DNA of 64,000 bases, taken from assembly GCA_963682175.1 (NCBI GenBank), contig OY821771.1:13391001-13455000 (forward strand). Direction: 5' to 3'. The translations under genes were made by a program, and so were the position numbers. The stretch is from Triglochin maritima. Taxonomy: Eukaryota > Streptophyta > Magnoliopsida > Alismatales > Juncaginaceae. Positions 20,424 to 30,615 of this stretch are shown piece by piece (within the stretch, counting starts at the first letter, position 1; the number at the start of each line of letters is the position of its first letter). The notes under the pieces were generated by a model. It had not been told where the DNA came from. It was given only the letters and a program-made list of their open reading frames with translations, and did no database searches.

Positions 20424-21899
20424 TCAGTGCACCTGAAAAGGGAACATGACACCACGCGGGGCCAGAATATTCATGCGTGGGCCCCCTTCACAAAGAGCAC
20501 AAGAAGAAATGAGAGGTTCATGAATTGGACGCAAAAGCGTCTCAGACAAAGGATCAAACTGAAAGAACTTGAACCTCTCGAGAGTTTGGGAATTAAGGGG
20601 CAACGGAAGAGGAATTTCTCCCGTTGCGGTGTTGAAGTTATGATCATCGATCCAAACTCTCCAACCAACTGGCTGGTGCGTCGGAGCGAGGTCAGGAGCC
20701 TCGTTAGGCAAGTCCGACTCACCGGGTAAACATAAAATGGGTCTCATACCCAAGGTATCCTCCAAGGAACTCCTAATACCCTCATGAGCACTGTAGTCGT
20801 TTGATGTTCCATCATTTCCAAGATGATCAGGAATGATAGTGAGAGGCAAACTCTCATCAGGTTGTTTGAAATTGAGGGTGCTAGGGAGCTCTTGCTCCAC
20901 CGGAAGTGAGTCCTTAAGAGGCACAACATGAAGATCATGTGGCTCAAGGGCCGCGGGGCACGAAGATAAGGCACAATCCTGGGCCGACTCATGATGAAAT
21001 TGGTCAATGTGTATCGAATCCTCCACTAAGTGATCGTGAATTGAAACCCCAAGTCCTTCAGACTGACTAGGAGTTTGGCTTTGACAGATTGTGCTTTGAA
21101 TTTGTGGATGTGGTGGTGGTTCGATATCAAAAGGTGGATCCTCATGTTGACACGAAAAGTTACTCTCCTTACGTTCACCTAATTGTTGTATCATTTGACT
21201 CAAATGCGATGTTATATTTTGTACGGATCGTTGAGTGGATTCCATGTACGTAAGGAAAGTTTGTTCCAAGGAATTAGGTACGTGGTCAGCTATGAGGTCC
21301 AAGTTTGAGCTTGTGAAATTATGGGATTGGGTGTTGATGGGCTGAGAATAATGATTTGACGTGGGGAGTTGGTAGAATTCTGGGTATTCGGGAGGAGGAT
21401 ACTGAGGTAAAAATGAAGTATAAGAATTTGGATAGGAATTGTTTCTCCACGAATCCATCACTCTCGGGTTGTACGCGGATGCGTAATAGTCATTTTGAGC
21501 GTTTTGGGAAAAAGTATGCTCATACTCAGGCTCTGGGGGAACATAAGGGCATTCCCCGATAACATGACCACTCAACCCACAACAGTCGCACGGTACGGCT
21601 ACTGGAGCCACCGGTGCACTCATGTTGTCTGTCCTACTCATGAAAGAGGCAAAAGCTTGTTGTAAATTCTCAGTTTGTTGACCAGCATATGATCCGACAT
21701 AACTAGATTGTGGTCTAGCAGTCGGTTCCTCTCTCATGTTACCCCAATATGAAGATTGCTCAGTCATACAATTAGGATTGTCCCACCCATATGGGGTGTT
21801 GGTCTGAGCCACCCCATGTTGCATGGTTTTAGAATACCAGGAAGCATTGTCCTGGTCCCAACAATGATATGAGTGGTTGCTCATGTAACCATCCATCAC
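20424..21899 (-). CDS. Gag-tail-like zinc-knuckle protein, 491 aa
   Basis: The only substantial ORF of element A and fully open. The N-terminal part is rich in Asn, Gln, Ser, Tyr and Trp (MMDGYMSNHSYHCWDQDN). One CCHC knuckle follows at about residues 103-116 (CDCCGLSGHVIGEC), then a Tyr/Pro-rich stretch. A segment around residues 209-245 (TFLTYMESTQRSVQNITSHL ... QLGERKE) resembles the post-knuckle Gag helix of element B (MTTFIQTTNQSFQRLETQ ... IIGEREK). The Gag core and the protease are absent. The acidic C-terminal half, with GWRVWIDDHNFNTATGE near residue 412, matches nothing I know. Probably a Gag-derived RNA-binding protein; whether it is packaged by a relative's Gag is unknown. Confidence 0.75.
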   Translation of the reverse strand: MMDGYMSNHSYHCWDQDNASWYSKTMQHGVAQTNTPYGWDNPNCMTEQSSYWGNMREEPTARPQSSYVGSYAGQQTENLQQAFASFMSRTDNMSAPVAPVAVPCDCCGLSGHVIGECPYVPPEPEYEHTFSQNAQNDYYASAYNPRVMDSWRNNSYPNSYTSFLPQYPPPEYPEFYQLPTSNHYSQPINTQSHNFTSSNLDLIADHVPNSLEQTFLTYMESTQRSVQNITSHLSQMIQQLGERKESNFSCQHEDPPFDIEPPPHPQIQSTICQSQTPSQSEGLGVSIHDHLVEDSIHIDQFHHESAQDCALSSCPAALEPHDLHVVPLKDSLPVEQELPSTLNFKQPDESLPLTIIPDHLGNDGTSNDYSAHEGIRSSLEDTLGMRPILCLPGESDLPNEAPDLAPTHQPVGWRVWIDDHNFNTATGEIPLPLPLNSQTLERFKFFQFDPLSETLLRPIHEPLISSCALCEGGPRMNILAPRGVMFPFQVH

Positions 21900-23156
21900 A
21901 ACACTCTTGAGTCAAGTACTCTTACCCTTATGAGGCTAAGCAAGCACAAGTTCTCGACTCGACCCTAAAATGCTAATAGAGAATGTAAAGGGGAGGAGAC
22001 TAGAACGTATAAGTAGGTGAGAAGAAGATGACTCAGAAGAGAAGGGAAACTTAACTCTAAAGATAGAAAAGAGGGTCGGTCAGAGGTTTCCTAAGAAAGC
22101 ACGGTTCAAACAATCCTAGACCTAGTGTCACTTAGATCTAGACGACTCCTAACTGGTTGAGTCGAATTGATTTGCTTGATTCACCTCCCTCACTAATCAA
22201 ACCAAGTTGGCCAGTTAGTGTATAGCTAGTGGGGGCGCTTCCGACAGAGTCGGTGCCAATTAGACAACCACGTCGCTTGGAAGACTTTCGTCGACACAAA
22301 AACACTTTCTAGACACCAAATTGAATTCAATTAGCTTCAGGTCATAGCAAGTCAAACCAATCTCCTCCTTAATTGAGTCCGAGTCCTTAGGGGCCAATGT
22401 CTAATTGATTTTAAATTTTAGGCTTAGGCGACACTTCAGGATTGTGGTTTGTGGGCTACGGGAGGGTGATGAAATCCCCACCGTATCTTTTCCTACGGAG
22501 TTGCCCTTAAGATAGTTTAACTTAAATCTAGCAAAGATAGTCAAACAATGGTCCTTTTAATGGGGGCAATTGCAAGGTTGTATGCAACAAAATTATATGC
22601 TCTAATGCAATCGATAAAAACCTCGATACGTACCTTGCCTCCAGCAATCTTCAACAAGTATTAATTTGCAAGAATTTAGCAAGAATAATGCAAGCAAAAC
22701 ATTATATGATGCATGCACTAAGGTCTTTCTAATTTTGCCAATTTTAGGTCAGAGTTGAATTATTGCCAATTATGGAATTGTAACCCTAGCACGTGCAATT
22801 CTACGAAAGGAAACTTTTCAATTATTCAGATTTTACGAGAAAGGCAAGAAAAGTTACCTCCGCAATGCTCAGTCGGGTTCGCCGCCCGCTCTCGGAGATT
22901 CCAGTAGCTCAATGCGACCACCCAGAGATGCCGACGACCCCAGAGAAAAATGAAGACCAGAGCCCTAGCTTGTGCGGCGATTCCGCCGCAAGTCCTCTTG
23001 AAGATGCGGCGATTCCGCCGCCCAAGTGTCTCAGAACGCTCCCGGATTTCGCCGTGCGCTCTGTTGTCTCCTGCTACACAAATTCAAATACTTAGATCGC
23101 GCACAAGGTAGACAGGATAAAATCGAAAACACAAAAACACAAAAATCTGCGTCGCC
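21900..23156 (-). other. 5' leader of Athila-like A
   Basis: About 1.25 kb between the primer site and the ORF. From about 22025 upward it is almost identical to the element B leader (37345-38467). It carries two GCGGCG-ATTC-CGCCGC stem-loops (22973-22990 and 23006-23021). A 100-codon plus-strand frame at 22793-23095 is antisense to the transcript and is not supported. Confidence 0.75.
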
Positions 23157-23173
23157 TCCCCGGCAATGGCGCA
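23157..23173 (-). other. tRNA-Asp primer-binding site, element A
   Basis: The plus strand reads TCCCCGGCAATGGCGCA. It differs from the plant tRNA-Asp 3' end (TCCCCGGCAACGGCGCCA) by one substitution and one missing C. It lies seven bases from the 5' LTR. Confidence 0.82.
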
Positions 23174-23180
23174 AAAAACT

Positions 23181-24356
23181 TGATGAGAATTTTAAATTTA
23201 TACCGCAAGTGCACGGCGTCTATGAAGACGTGGCAAGTACGGGTCGAACACAAGGAGGGAGAGATTTCGTTGTTAGTGTGATTTCGATTGAGGGGAAGAA
23301 GTAGAGAAGAATCAATTAGGGTTTTTGGGGTTTTTGGTTTAATTAACTAAACTACGAAACAAAAGCAATTAAAATTAAAACAAGAACAAAGAAGAGAATT
23401 CCGTCGGGTGGAGGTCTAGACTTAGGTTTAGATTGGAGAATGGAGAAACTTGAAATAAATCATGTTAGTTATGAAGCATTACAAGATAAATGATTTAACA
23501 TAAACTCAAGTAATCAAAATATACTAATCACGAACTTAAAACAATAACATGCATTCATCTTCTCTACCCCTAATTCCATCACCTCCACCCTTTGGAAAGA
23601 GTTAGAAACTCATGGAGGGAGGAAGAAGAAGGGATCCTAGAGACATTAAAAAAAAATAAAAGCAAAACAAAATAAAACAGAAATTTATTACTAATGATCC
23701 AAGACCAAAGGTTCAAAGATGTGTTACATTCGTTCTACAAGGCTATTTATAGCCGATACAGGGGATACCAATACATAAAAGGAGAGTACACGCGTCATCG
23801 CACGATAGGACGAAATTGGAGCACATGGATCAATGACTGGGCGGCGGAAACGCCGCATATTGAAGGTGTTGTGCGGCGAAAACGCCGCACAATCAGGTCT
23901 GCTCGGGTCCGGATTTTGGTCATGTGTTTATGGTATGATTTGATCTTTATTTACGCGTCTGGATGATTCTTTCCATTGTCTTGAACTCCGGATTATTCCT
24001 TCCATTGTTGGGGATTTATTTTTGATTTTTCTTTTGACTTTTCCAACAAAATAACTTGATCCTTTTCTTTTGCAATCAGGTCCTTGGCATTTTGCAATTA
24101 AGCCATTGACTTTTTTGTGATTAGCTCCTTGAATGCTTTTATGCTTGGATGCATTTCCAATTGAAACCCGATAAACTTGAATTCGGTCTTTATGATAGAA
24201 ATGAATCTTTTGCATACGTTTAAGCTCGGAATGTGGGTAATTTGCATTCAGGTCCCTGTATTCTGTAAATACGACTAAACACATACCTTAGTAGCATTTT
24301 TTGATATAAAAGTAATCTAAATGAAAGACATATGATGCAATGTATGCAATGCATCA
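23181..24356 (-). repeat. 5' LTR of Athila-like A
   Basis: 1176 bp and collinear with 17916-19091. Differences seen by eye include GGCG for GACG near 23208, two changes near 23646-23660, CATACG for CACACG near 24216, and ATTTTTTG for ATTTATTG near 24298. Confidence 0.92.
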
Positions 24357-26434
24357 GATATCCTTCCTCCATCGGTGGACGATGTAAGACTCGGGGAGCA
24401 ACGCGTTTGGACGTATTCGGGCAATAACAACATAAACGTGACAACATAGGATGCCGACGTGATCAAACTTTCTGCAATCGCATACCACTTCTCATCTCTA
24501 ATTTGCACTGTGAACCGTTTCGACAATGGGAGGATATGTGTCAATACATGTTCGGTCACGTTGAAGTGCAATGTGTCGTCGTCGTTGAACTCATCCTTCA
24601 TGTCGCAGTACATCATCTTCCCAATTTCTAACTGCACCTTCTTGAAGACACACACCGTATACAACTCGCTCAATTGCCTCTCGAATGGATATTTCGAAAT
24701 CAATTGCGGAGCCTTATGCTGACAATCGAAATCAGACTGAGCTTCCTTCTCATACTTGTGGCGTACTGCGAGTTCGTATTGTTTCACGAACTGCTTAAGT
24801 GTCGTCCTTGATGTGAGGTACTTATCGAAGAAGGCGTTCATACCCTCACTTCTCTAGGTTGATGCCATTCCTGCGGAAAAACAATCCCGCCAAAATGCAG
24901 GTACCCAGTGCTCTCGAATTGCATAAATGGATCGGAGCCAATTATTGTCGTGGGACTCAAAATCATCTAGAAAACCCTGCCAATTCCGCTCGAATTCTGC
25001 CGGAGTCTTGGAATCGAACACACAGTTGTTGAGGTCAAACAACGTATGCTCCCGGTACTTCGTGGGCAGCTTCACAGGGGCCTTATTCATTATGTGCCAT
25101 ATACAAAATTTGTGCCGCGCTTCAGGGAACACAGTCCTCACAGCCGCAGCTATGTCGCCACATTGGTCTGTTATGATCGCCGGGGGGCTTGTATCTGCAC
25201 ACAACGCGATCAAGATAAAAACATATGTTAATCCGGACAGAAATAACGTAAACCGGACAGACATCAAGGGTAAACCGAACGAGCAAAAAACGTAAACCGG
25301 ACAGACGTAAGGGATAAATTGGACGAGCAAAAGACGTAAACCGGACAGACGTAAAGGGTAACCGGACAGGCACATAACGTAAAACGGACAAAACCGGACA
25401 AAATAAAACACGTACCGTTCATGCACGTCAACCATGTTTGTAACAACCAAATGTAATTTTGTGTCGTCTTAGAAGAGAGGAGTGCACAACCGAGTAGGAC
25501 GGACTGGTAGTGGTGATTTACCCCCACAAATGGGGCAAAAGGCATGTCATACTTGTTTGTTATGTATGTTGTGTCAAAACATATTGCATCTCCAAAGTAA
25601 GAGTAAGCAGCTCGAGAACGACTGTCAGCCCCGAACACATTTCGTAGTCTGCCTTCGTCGTCCATATCCATTACGTAAAAGAAGCGGGAATCATTCTTCT
25701 GCATCCTGATGAAATAATCTTGGATAGCTTGCGCATCTCCTGGTCCCATTTTGAGGTTTCTAACCTCGTTCACAACATTCTTGCGAAACATAATTTTTAT
25801 GACAAAGCTAAATGCGTAACTTCAACCAGGTTAAGTGGAGAATAAATAACCTTAGGTCCCACTCGTTGAAAGACAATTTATCGTGACCTCCAGCTTCGAC
25901 CACAAAAGATTGCATGGTCTTGGCGGCAGATATACCGGCAGCATCATTGCACGAAATGCGTGCTCTAGCGGACTCTGGGACGGATCGTTTTTGTCGGAGG
26001 AAGTGCATCTGGTCTTCCGACAGCATGGTGTGATTATGTTCGAGATCTACGTAGTTAATTACGTAGCCTCTGGATGGATTACCGGAGACCCTAATCCGAG
26101 CAGTGCATTCGACCCTACCGGATAACCTATGTTTGGGTCTACCTTCACTTTGGTTTCCGGGAGCATTACCCTCCTTTGATCAAGTAAGAGTGGCCCGTAT
26201 TACAACACCATGACCATAATGAGATTGCCTTATCTTCACACCAAAACAACAGGAATCGGCGTATGAAACGTAAAATGCTTTGGCTTCTTCGAAGGAAGGA
26301 AAATTCATCACTTGAAGGACGTTGGAGGCATGAGCCGGCTGTGAGGACACATTTACGAGTGTCATTACAGTACAACAAAAATGGAGGAAGGAGAGAAGAA
26401 GGAATGGTTCGTAGGATCGGAATAACCTAGACAC
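24357..26434 (-). pseudogene. MULE copy 2 transposase, FAR1 to SWIM part
   Basis: From 26434 downward: FAR1 domain, transposase domain (ICFDTTYITNKY ... IITDQCGDIAAA ... CIWHI), a middle part lost from copy 1 (AEFERNWQGFLDDFESHDNN and following), and the start of the SWIM region. Four lesions are visible: a TGA at 26180-26182 where copy 1 has a Cys codon; a base change at 25781 that turns the intron 1 acceptor CAG|G into CAAG; a missing base near 24486 that frameshifts into the SWIM finger; and the LTR element at 24356. Intron 2 (25195-25415) keeps GT and AG ends. The gene is dead but supplies the middle region of this family. Confidence 0.87.
25210..25400. repeat. TCCGGA-type array in intron 2 of copy 2
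   Basis: About eight units related to AAACCGGACAGACGTAA, inside an intron whose donor (GTACGTG) and acceptor (TGTGTGCAG) are the same as in copy 1. Fewer units than in copy 1. Confidence 0.85.
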
Positions 26435-26955
26435 TCATATTTGTATCTCCGTGAAGAATAAGAAAGAAGACGGAGGACGTGCTGATTTGAAAAGCATTAA
26501 ATGCGATGGTGGACGCATCGGGAAAATAAAACAACAGCAAAAAAATTCAGGAGTAAGTAGTACGTCTGTCCGGAATAAGTAGTAACTGTGTCCGGAATAA
26601 ATAGTAACTGTGTCCGGAATAAGTTATGTGCTTGTCCAGAAACTAAAGAAAATGACTGATGTGTGTGTCCGGAAAAAAATGAATTTATTAATAAAGAGAA
26701 GGGAAGAAATAGGAAGACGAATGTTGAGTAACTAGTCTTCAGTCTGTGTAGGAGCGCCAAAATTACGTGAGTGATTTGAGACGCATTAATGAGGGATGAA
26801 GAAATTTGTACGAAACGAGGAATAAACTAAACAAAGAAATTGTTTCTGGGGAGAGTGCGCACTCAGCCGCATCTGCTGACTGGGTTGCCCACATCAGCCA
26901 GTGTGCTGACTGGGTTAGCAGCGTCCGTGACGCGAGCGTTCAACAAACATTTCCC
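26435..26955. other. Right end of MULE copy 2
   Basis: Promoter-side flank of the transposase, with four CTGTGTCCGGAATAA units (26564-26640) and then CTGACTGGGTTGCC/CTGACTGGGTTAGC repeats (26876-26920) and the GTGACGCGAGCG terminus. Copia LTR sequence resumes at about 26957. Confidence 0.65.
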
Positions 26956-28195
26956 TAATATCATGAGGCAAGGGACGGACACAAGTGGTACACTTACATC
27001 ACTAAATGGAACATGTTTTGGTTCGGGTTGAACAAAGATATCTATGCTAATTGGGTGACTATAATGTGTAGCTAGATACCGCTTACAGTCTGAGATATTA
27101 AATGTTTAATATCACTGCCAATTTGGCATATATCCTCCTATAGGTCACCCCACAAAACTGGGAAACAAGAGGTTGATTTTAAGATTCATATGATGTGTCG
27201 AGTTTCATGTGAAAATAGGACAGATGTGGTGAATTAATTAAAATCAATATGTTATGAAAATTAACATAATTAGAATCATAATAAATTCATATGAGGTATA
27301 TATTATGGGGTGTAATAATTTAATATTACATATGATAATATATATAGGATGTGAATTGCTAAAAACCCAAAAGATCAAATTTTGTTGGAAATAAATCCAA
27401 ATTTTGATAAAGGTAAAATCGTGGTCATACACGGTGAACCGTTCATGGTTTGGTCGACCGGGGCATCTTCGGATCGGTTAACCGAATAGGTTACGGGTAA
27501 CGCAATTGGTTGACCGAGATTGCCCAGAGTGCCTGGACAATCGGGTTCGGTTAACCGATTGAAAACGGTCAACCGCGAACTAGTATTTTCGGTAGACCAA
27601 AGGTGACCCGGTCATCCGATGACTATGTTATAGGAGCGATTTTTGTGGGTCAAAGTAAACCGATTACAAGACGTGGTTCGTCCGAATTTTTCTAGGAAAT
27701 TTTTCTCATACAGATTTGGTCGACCGTCTAGCTCACGGTGCACCGAACACGTGTTATAACCGAATAGTTCGGTTGACCGAATAATACTCGGTCTACCGAA
27801 CAAGTACAATTCTGCCTGAATTATTAAGAGATTAATTAAATCATGGGTGAAATAATTCCAGATTTAATTAAAACGTTTTTTGTGGGTGATTATGTGGAAT
27901 TTAGAGAATAATTTTAGGAGAGAAAAACAAGGGATCATGGCTAAATAATAGCCCTTGATGAGGATGTTTTTGGAGCCTATAAAAGGGCACCTATTCCTAC
28001 TTGTTTTAAAACTAATGCAAAAACTTTTTCTCATTAATCTCTCCCTAATCACCACGAAAATCTCTTAGTAAATTTAAGTTTTAGAGATAAGAATCTCAGG
28101 AGCTTAAAGAGGGGTTATTAGATAGATTCTAAACCTTATATGTTGTATTAATTATTTTTTAAATATATACATACATAGGGACACGAAATCCTACA
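26956..28195 (+). repeat. Copia-A 3' LTR, truncated
   Basis: Starts at ATCATGAGGCAAGGGAC, equivalent to 10618 in the 5' LTR, and ends CACGAAATCCTACA like the 5' LTR. A further internal deletion of about 190 bp lies near 28137 (after TTCTAAACCTTATATG). It retains the palindrome cluster (about 27440-27800), with GGTCGACC, GGTTAACC and GGTCTACC centres. Confidence 0.8.
27978..27985 (+). promoter_or_regulatory. TATA box of Copia-A 3' LTR
   Basis: TATAAAAG in the same GGAGCC...GGGCACC context as in the 5' LTR. Confidence 0.6.
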
Positions 28196-28251
28196 ACAAC
28201 ATCATTTCACGCGGTCCTGGGTTCGTTACTGTCTGGTTGGATGCCTCAACC

Positions 28252-28610
28252 TGTAATGTTCCCGAAACATCAGAAAATTTTAACTTTTAATAAAGGATAA
28301 TCAAACGATGTCAACATCAACCCAGTGAACACTACTCGAAAATATACATATAATATATGGTGTTGCACCGTATACAAGAGTTGTCAAAAGAATGATTACA
28401 TCAAAATATAATATACAGACAGATATACAAGTAGTCATAATAACATCAAAATAGACATGATGACCCGACTCCAAAATGCACTCGTCCTCAGTCACCACCC
28501 AACCAGCTCCCGAAGGGGAACCTGAAATAAAACATAACAATGTCGTGAGTTTCCATAAGGAAATCTCGTATGCCAAACACACGTACATGCAATACATGAC
28601 CTATCATACT
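28252..28610 (-). repeat. Gypsy-1 3' LTR, distal part
   Basis: Matches 46484-46845 of the 5' LTR (GGTGTTGCACCGTATACAAG, CACTCGTCCTCAGTCACC and other blocks). It starts TGTAATGTTCCCGAAAC against TGTAACGTCCCCGAAAC. It is interrupted at 28610 by Copia-B, which opens with TGTTGGATTTCATG. Confidence 0.85.
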
Positions 28611-30615
28611 TGTTGGATTTCATGTTTAATTGTACATATATATTTTCGAAATTTTTATGCACAATAAGAATCATTCATATATTTTCTATGATTTGTTTTT
28701 CATGCATGCATCAGTTTGTTTTAATGATTGCTTAAAACACATCAAAACAAATATTGGGCTCCGAAATTCATACCTAAAAGTTCTCTAAAACTTCTTGAAG
28801 ATCCGGAGACGATGAGGATGCTTGTTGTTGCGCCGGATGCCCCCGAGTATTCACCAAACTCTAAACAAGATTGGAGAGAGAAGAGCTAGCCACTCAATCT
28901 CCAATAGGGTTTAGAATCTAACTACTAACCCCTCTTTAGTTCCCTTGAGAAGAAGATCTCTGAAAACTAAACTCAAGAATTAAGGTGAAATTCGTGGAGA
29001 ATTATGGAGAGAGATGTTTGCACTAGAAGATAATGAATTAATTAATAAGGTAATGAGATAAACTTGTATTTATAAGTTCTCTCCAAATTACCTATTTATG
29101 TCCAACCTGTTGCCCATGATTTCATGCAAACTTTCATCTAACCATCCATTATTTGCTAACAAATAATCTTAGCCACGAATTAAATCAGTTATGGACCAAT
29201 TCCATGCATGATCTAATTAATTCTTAAATTTATTCTGCAGTAACCGTCTGAATCGGTCGACCGTGTTGGAGGTTCGGTCGACCGTTCATAAACTCGGTTA
29301 ACCGTTCGTAACAAAAATATTTCATCGCGATGTTCGGTCGACCAACCGATTATACTCGGTCGACCGAAAACGAACAGACGAAATTCCTGTTACGATCGAT
29401 GCACATCTGGTCGACTGTGCAACATTTCGGTCGACCGTGCCATATTCGGTCGACCGTTTACCGTTTAGCATTCGACCGTTTTTGCACAGTGCTGCACACT
29501 TGTCAAATTTCGGTTTAACCCTACAAAATTTGACATTTCGGGATTAGTAGTAAGTTCACAAGTTATGTAACATATTATCCTATGTAATGATTAATCATTA
29601 CACCCCATAATATTTACATCACATATGAATTTAATTTAGATTCTAATTATGTTATTAATTATAACACAATTTTGATTTCGTTTGTTCACCACATGTGTCA
29701 TATTTTCTACATGAAACCCGACACACCTTATGAACTCAAAAACCTCATTTCTTGTTTCCTAGTTTTGTGGTGTGACCTATGGGAGGATTTAAACTAAGTT
29801 GGTAATGATATTAAGAACTTAGTATCACAAACTATAAGCGGTATCTAGCTGCACATTATAGCTCCTAATTAGTTAGATGTCTTAATTCCATTCGAACCAA
29901 AACCCGATCCATTTAGTGATGGAGTGCACCACTTGTGTCTGTCGTTTGCCTCATAATGTTAAGAACACACACAAAGTAGTGTTGTGTCATATTTGTATTA
30001 GTATTCATTTCTTGATCTCTTTAAGTTAGTTATAAATATGTGACTTAACTCAAATCACATTGTGCACATTATAACTTTGCTTTATCAAGGGCCCACTAAT
30101 ATCATCACTCAATTAAGAGGGGCAATGATAATCTTTTGACTAACTATCTTCTCCAACAAAAGTCATACTTAATCAACCAATGCCTTTACACTACACTTAT
30201 CAATAGCTCAAGACACTAGTCTAATCAAGCATTTCTTAAGTGATCGGATATAAGTCTCATACCAAAGTACCAAAGACACAGTAAAACATCAATGACACAG
30301 AAAACACATTTCTATAATGTTTTACTTATTAGGTCTATTTAGTATACAAAAGTAATATTTTCCTCTTTTGTGTACCCGTGTTGTTACTCACTTGTAGAAC
30401 TACAATGATCTATGAACAACACGACAATCTTAACTCGGTAATTAATGTCCCATGTTAATTACCATGATTGCGAATATCTTTTAAAGCTCTACGGTTAAGA
30501 ACCAATGACCTCTTTCTTAACACTTCTAAAGGACGAATAACATTAACAAGGAACAAAATGATTTCTCATTCAATTCATAATAATGTACATTTAAAAGTAA
30601 AACTTTTAGAACACA
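28611..30615 (-). repeat. Copia-B 3' LTR
   Basis: About 2.0 kb. On the minus strand it runs from TGTGTTCTAAAAGTTTTACT to ATGAAATCCAACA, the same ends as Copia-C. It has a TATA-like TATAAATA on the minus strand near 29070 and a palindrome cluster upstream of it (29255-29510). Confidence 0.8.
29255..29510. repeat. GGTCGACC cluster in Copia-B 3' LTR
   Basis: Five perfect GGTCGACC sites (29255-29455) plus degenerate ones (GGTTAACC near 29297, GGTCGACT near 29409), on the U3 side of the TATA box as in Copia-A. Confidence 0.85.

Larger units (their letters stand above)
17916..24356 (-). mobile_element. Athila-like LTR element A, non-autonomous
   Basis: 6441 bp, bounded by the 5-bp duplication GATAT (17911-17915 and 24357-24361). 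The empty site is seen in MULE copy 1 (CGGATATCC near 3168). The LTRs are 1176 bp each, and on the minus strand run from TGATGCATTGCATAC to ATTCTCATCA. By eye they differ at about five positions, so the insertion is recent. A tRNA-Asp primer site (23157-23173) and a polypurine tract (19092-19106) set the minus orientation. It encodes only a 491-aa protein; there is no protease, reverse transcriptase or integrase. Confidence 0.92.
15989..26955 (-). mobile_element. MULE copy 2, split by Athila-like A
   Basis: Second FAR1-type MULE. It starts abruptly with TCCGGA array units after Copia-A integrase and ends with the same terminus as copy 1 (GTGACGCGAGCG, AACAAACATTTCC near 26955). The transposase is cut in two at the position equivalent to 3171 of copy 1 by a 6.4-kb LTR element. 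Unlike copy 1 it keeps the middle of the transposase. The left terminus and coiled-coil gene are absent, so it is left-truncated or was inserted with deletion. Confidence 0.75.
9949..28195 (+). mobile_element. Copia-A, Ty1/copia element split by MULE copy 2
   Basis: Plus-strand copia element: 5' LTR (9949-12034), Met-tRNA-type primer site (12036-12047), decayed gag-protease-integrase (13480-15988), then 11 kb of MULE copy 2, then a truncated 3' LTR (26956-28195). Reverse transcriptase, RNase H, the polypurine tract and the first 660 bp or so of the 3' LTR are absent. That the two LTR pieces belong to one insertion is inferred from order, orientation and LTR similarity; I find no matching 5-bp duplication at the presumed TG and CA ends. 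Confidence 0.7.

Noticed and set aside
22793..23304. Plus-strand frames of 100 and 92 codons
   Set aside because: They lie antisense in the leader and run across the primer site into the LTR.
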